Assembly (NCBI RefSeq): GCF_003931915.1
Contig: NZ_RSAA01000005.1
Location: forward strand, 100,395-164,394
Direction of reading: 5' to 3'
Source of the DNA: Saccharopolyspora rhizosphaerae
Lineage (GTDB): Bacteria; Actinomycetota; Actinomycetes; Mycobacteriales; Pseudonocardiaceae
DNA length: 64,000 bases
Both the position numbers and the translations under genes were made by a program. The notes under the pieces are model-generated. The model had not been told where the DNA came from. It was given only the letters and a program-made list of their open reading frames with translations, and did no database searches. The stretch's first letter is position 1, and each line of letters begins with the position of its first letter. This document shows positions 63,907-64,000 of the stretch, piece after piece.

Positions 63907-64000
63907 TCAGTAGCGGTAGTGCTCGGGCTTGTAGGGGCCGTCGACGTCGACGCCGATGTACTCGGCCTGGGCCTTGGTCAGCTTGGTCAGCTTCACACCC
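63907..64000 (-). CDS. ahcY: Adenosylhomocysteinase, C-terminal end (cut by right edge)
   Basis: The minus strand from the window edge reads [20 protein letters not shown] then [10 protein letters not shown] and stop at 63907. The ending KPEHYRY with preceding QAEYIGV is the universal C-terminus of S-adenosylhomocysteine hydrolase, where the lysine-tyrosine pair closes the NAD site of the neighbouring subunit. Only about 31 residues are in the window. The enzyme splits S-adenosylhomocysteine to homocysteine and adenosine; the MTHFR gene 225 bases downstream supplies the methyl group to remake methionine. Confidence 0.92.
   Translation of the reverse strand, partial: GVKLTKLTKAQAEYIGVDVDGPYKPEHYRY

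Overview
This 64 kb window is high-GC, densely coded actinobacterial chromosome. Three things point to the Pseudonocardiales, most likely Saccharopolyspora or a close relative: a pgsA-gcvH-garA-DUF151-MerR-gcvP block in mycobacterium-like order, a geosmin synthase with DasR-, IdeR- and MatB-type loci, and frequent GTG starts with GGAGG-type ribosome sites. The genus is an inference; the class is secure. I see no tRNA, rRNA, CRISPR array, integrase or transposase, so this reads as ordinary core and secondary-metabolic chromosome rather than an island.

Layout. 1-5200: an envelope-type membrane protein (cut by the window edge), an AftB-like GT-C glycosyltransferase, a Bcr/CflA exporter and an acyl-CoA ligase. 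5214-7812: a four-gene cobalt ECF transporter (cbiM-N-Q-O), translationally coupled throughout. 8001-15427: the glycine-cleavage/GarA region, with gcvP behind a tandem glycine riboswitch, a MerR regulator, a DUF151 nuclease-fold protein, GarA with its ETTS phospho-site, gcvH, a CDP-alcohol phosphatidyltransferase and small proteins. 15750-19584: prpE (propionyl-CoA synthetase), then a secreted GH20 hexosaminidase behind a DasR-like dre site. 19990-24720: a 2,3-dihydroxybenzoate operon (dhbA-C-E-B plus a free aryl carrier protein) under tandem IdeR-like boxes. 24844-28508: matB and a fused carboxyltransferase, divergent from a GntR regulator with a candidate operator between them.

28547-33072: a small membrane protein, a large catalase with a DJ-1-like tail, an APC permease and a 55-residue acidic protein. 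33117-40309: a two-carbon/2-hydroxyacid block, with two FAD oxidases (one fused to GlcF-type Fe-S modules), an alanine/serine-glyoxylate aminotransferase and a MatC-type dicarboxylate carrier. 40332-43395: a nucleotide-sugar-epimerase-like SDR, cspA, and a Glu/Leu/Phe/Val dehydrogenase whose long leader carries a 29-codon uORF and a hairpin. 43654-50312: an orphan immunity-like protein, a YtcJ-type amidohydrolase, geosmin synthase, a class A beta-lactamase-like serine hydrolase and an ornithine-cyclodeaminase homologue.

50460-57445: a compact plus-strand catabolic operon (aldehyde dehydrogenase, D-amino-acid-oxidase-type flavoprotein, amino acid dehydrogenase, LysR regulator, fused E1 alpha/beta 2-oxoacid dehydrogenase) that looks built to take an amino acid or amine to an acyl-CoA. 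57600-62178: a decayed DMT transporter tail, a third FAD oxidase, a carboxylesterase and a WS/DGAT acyltransferase. 62794-64000: a methylenetetrahydrofolate reductase and the 3' end of ahcY (methionine cycle).

Themes are one-carbon and glycine metabolism, two- and three-carbon acids, iron and cobalt supply, and amino acid catabolism. No single large new system is evident. The least explained items are the uORF-bearing leader at 43244-43395, the U-tract terminator at 41734-41764, the split EntB/ArCP pair, the cysteine-free HesB-fold protein, the orphan immunity-like protein and the 50460-57445 operon.
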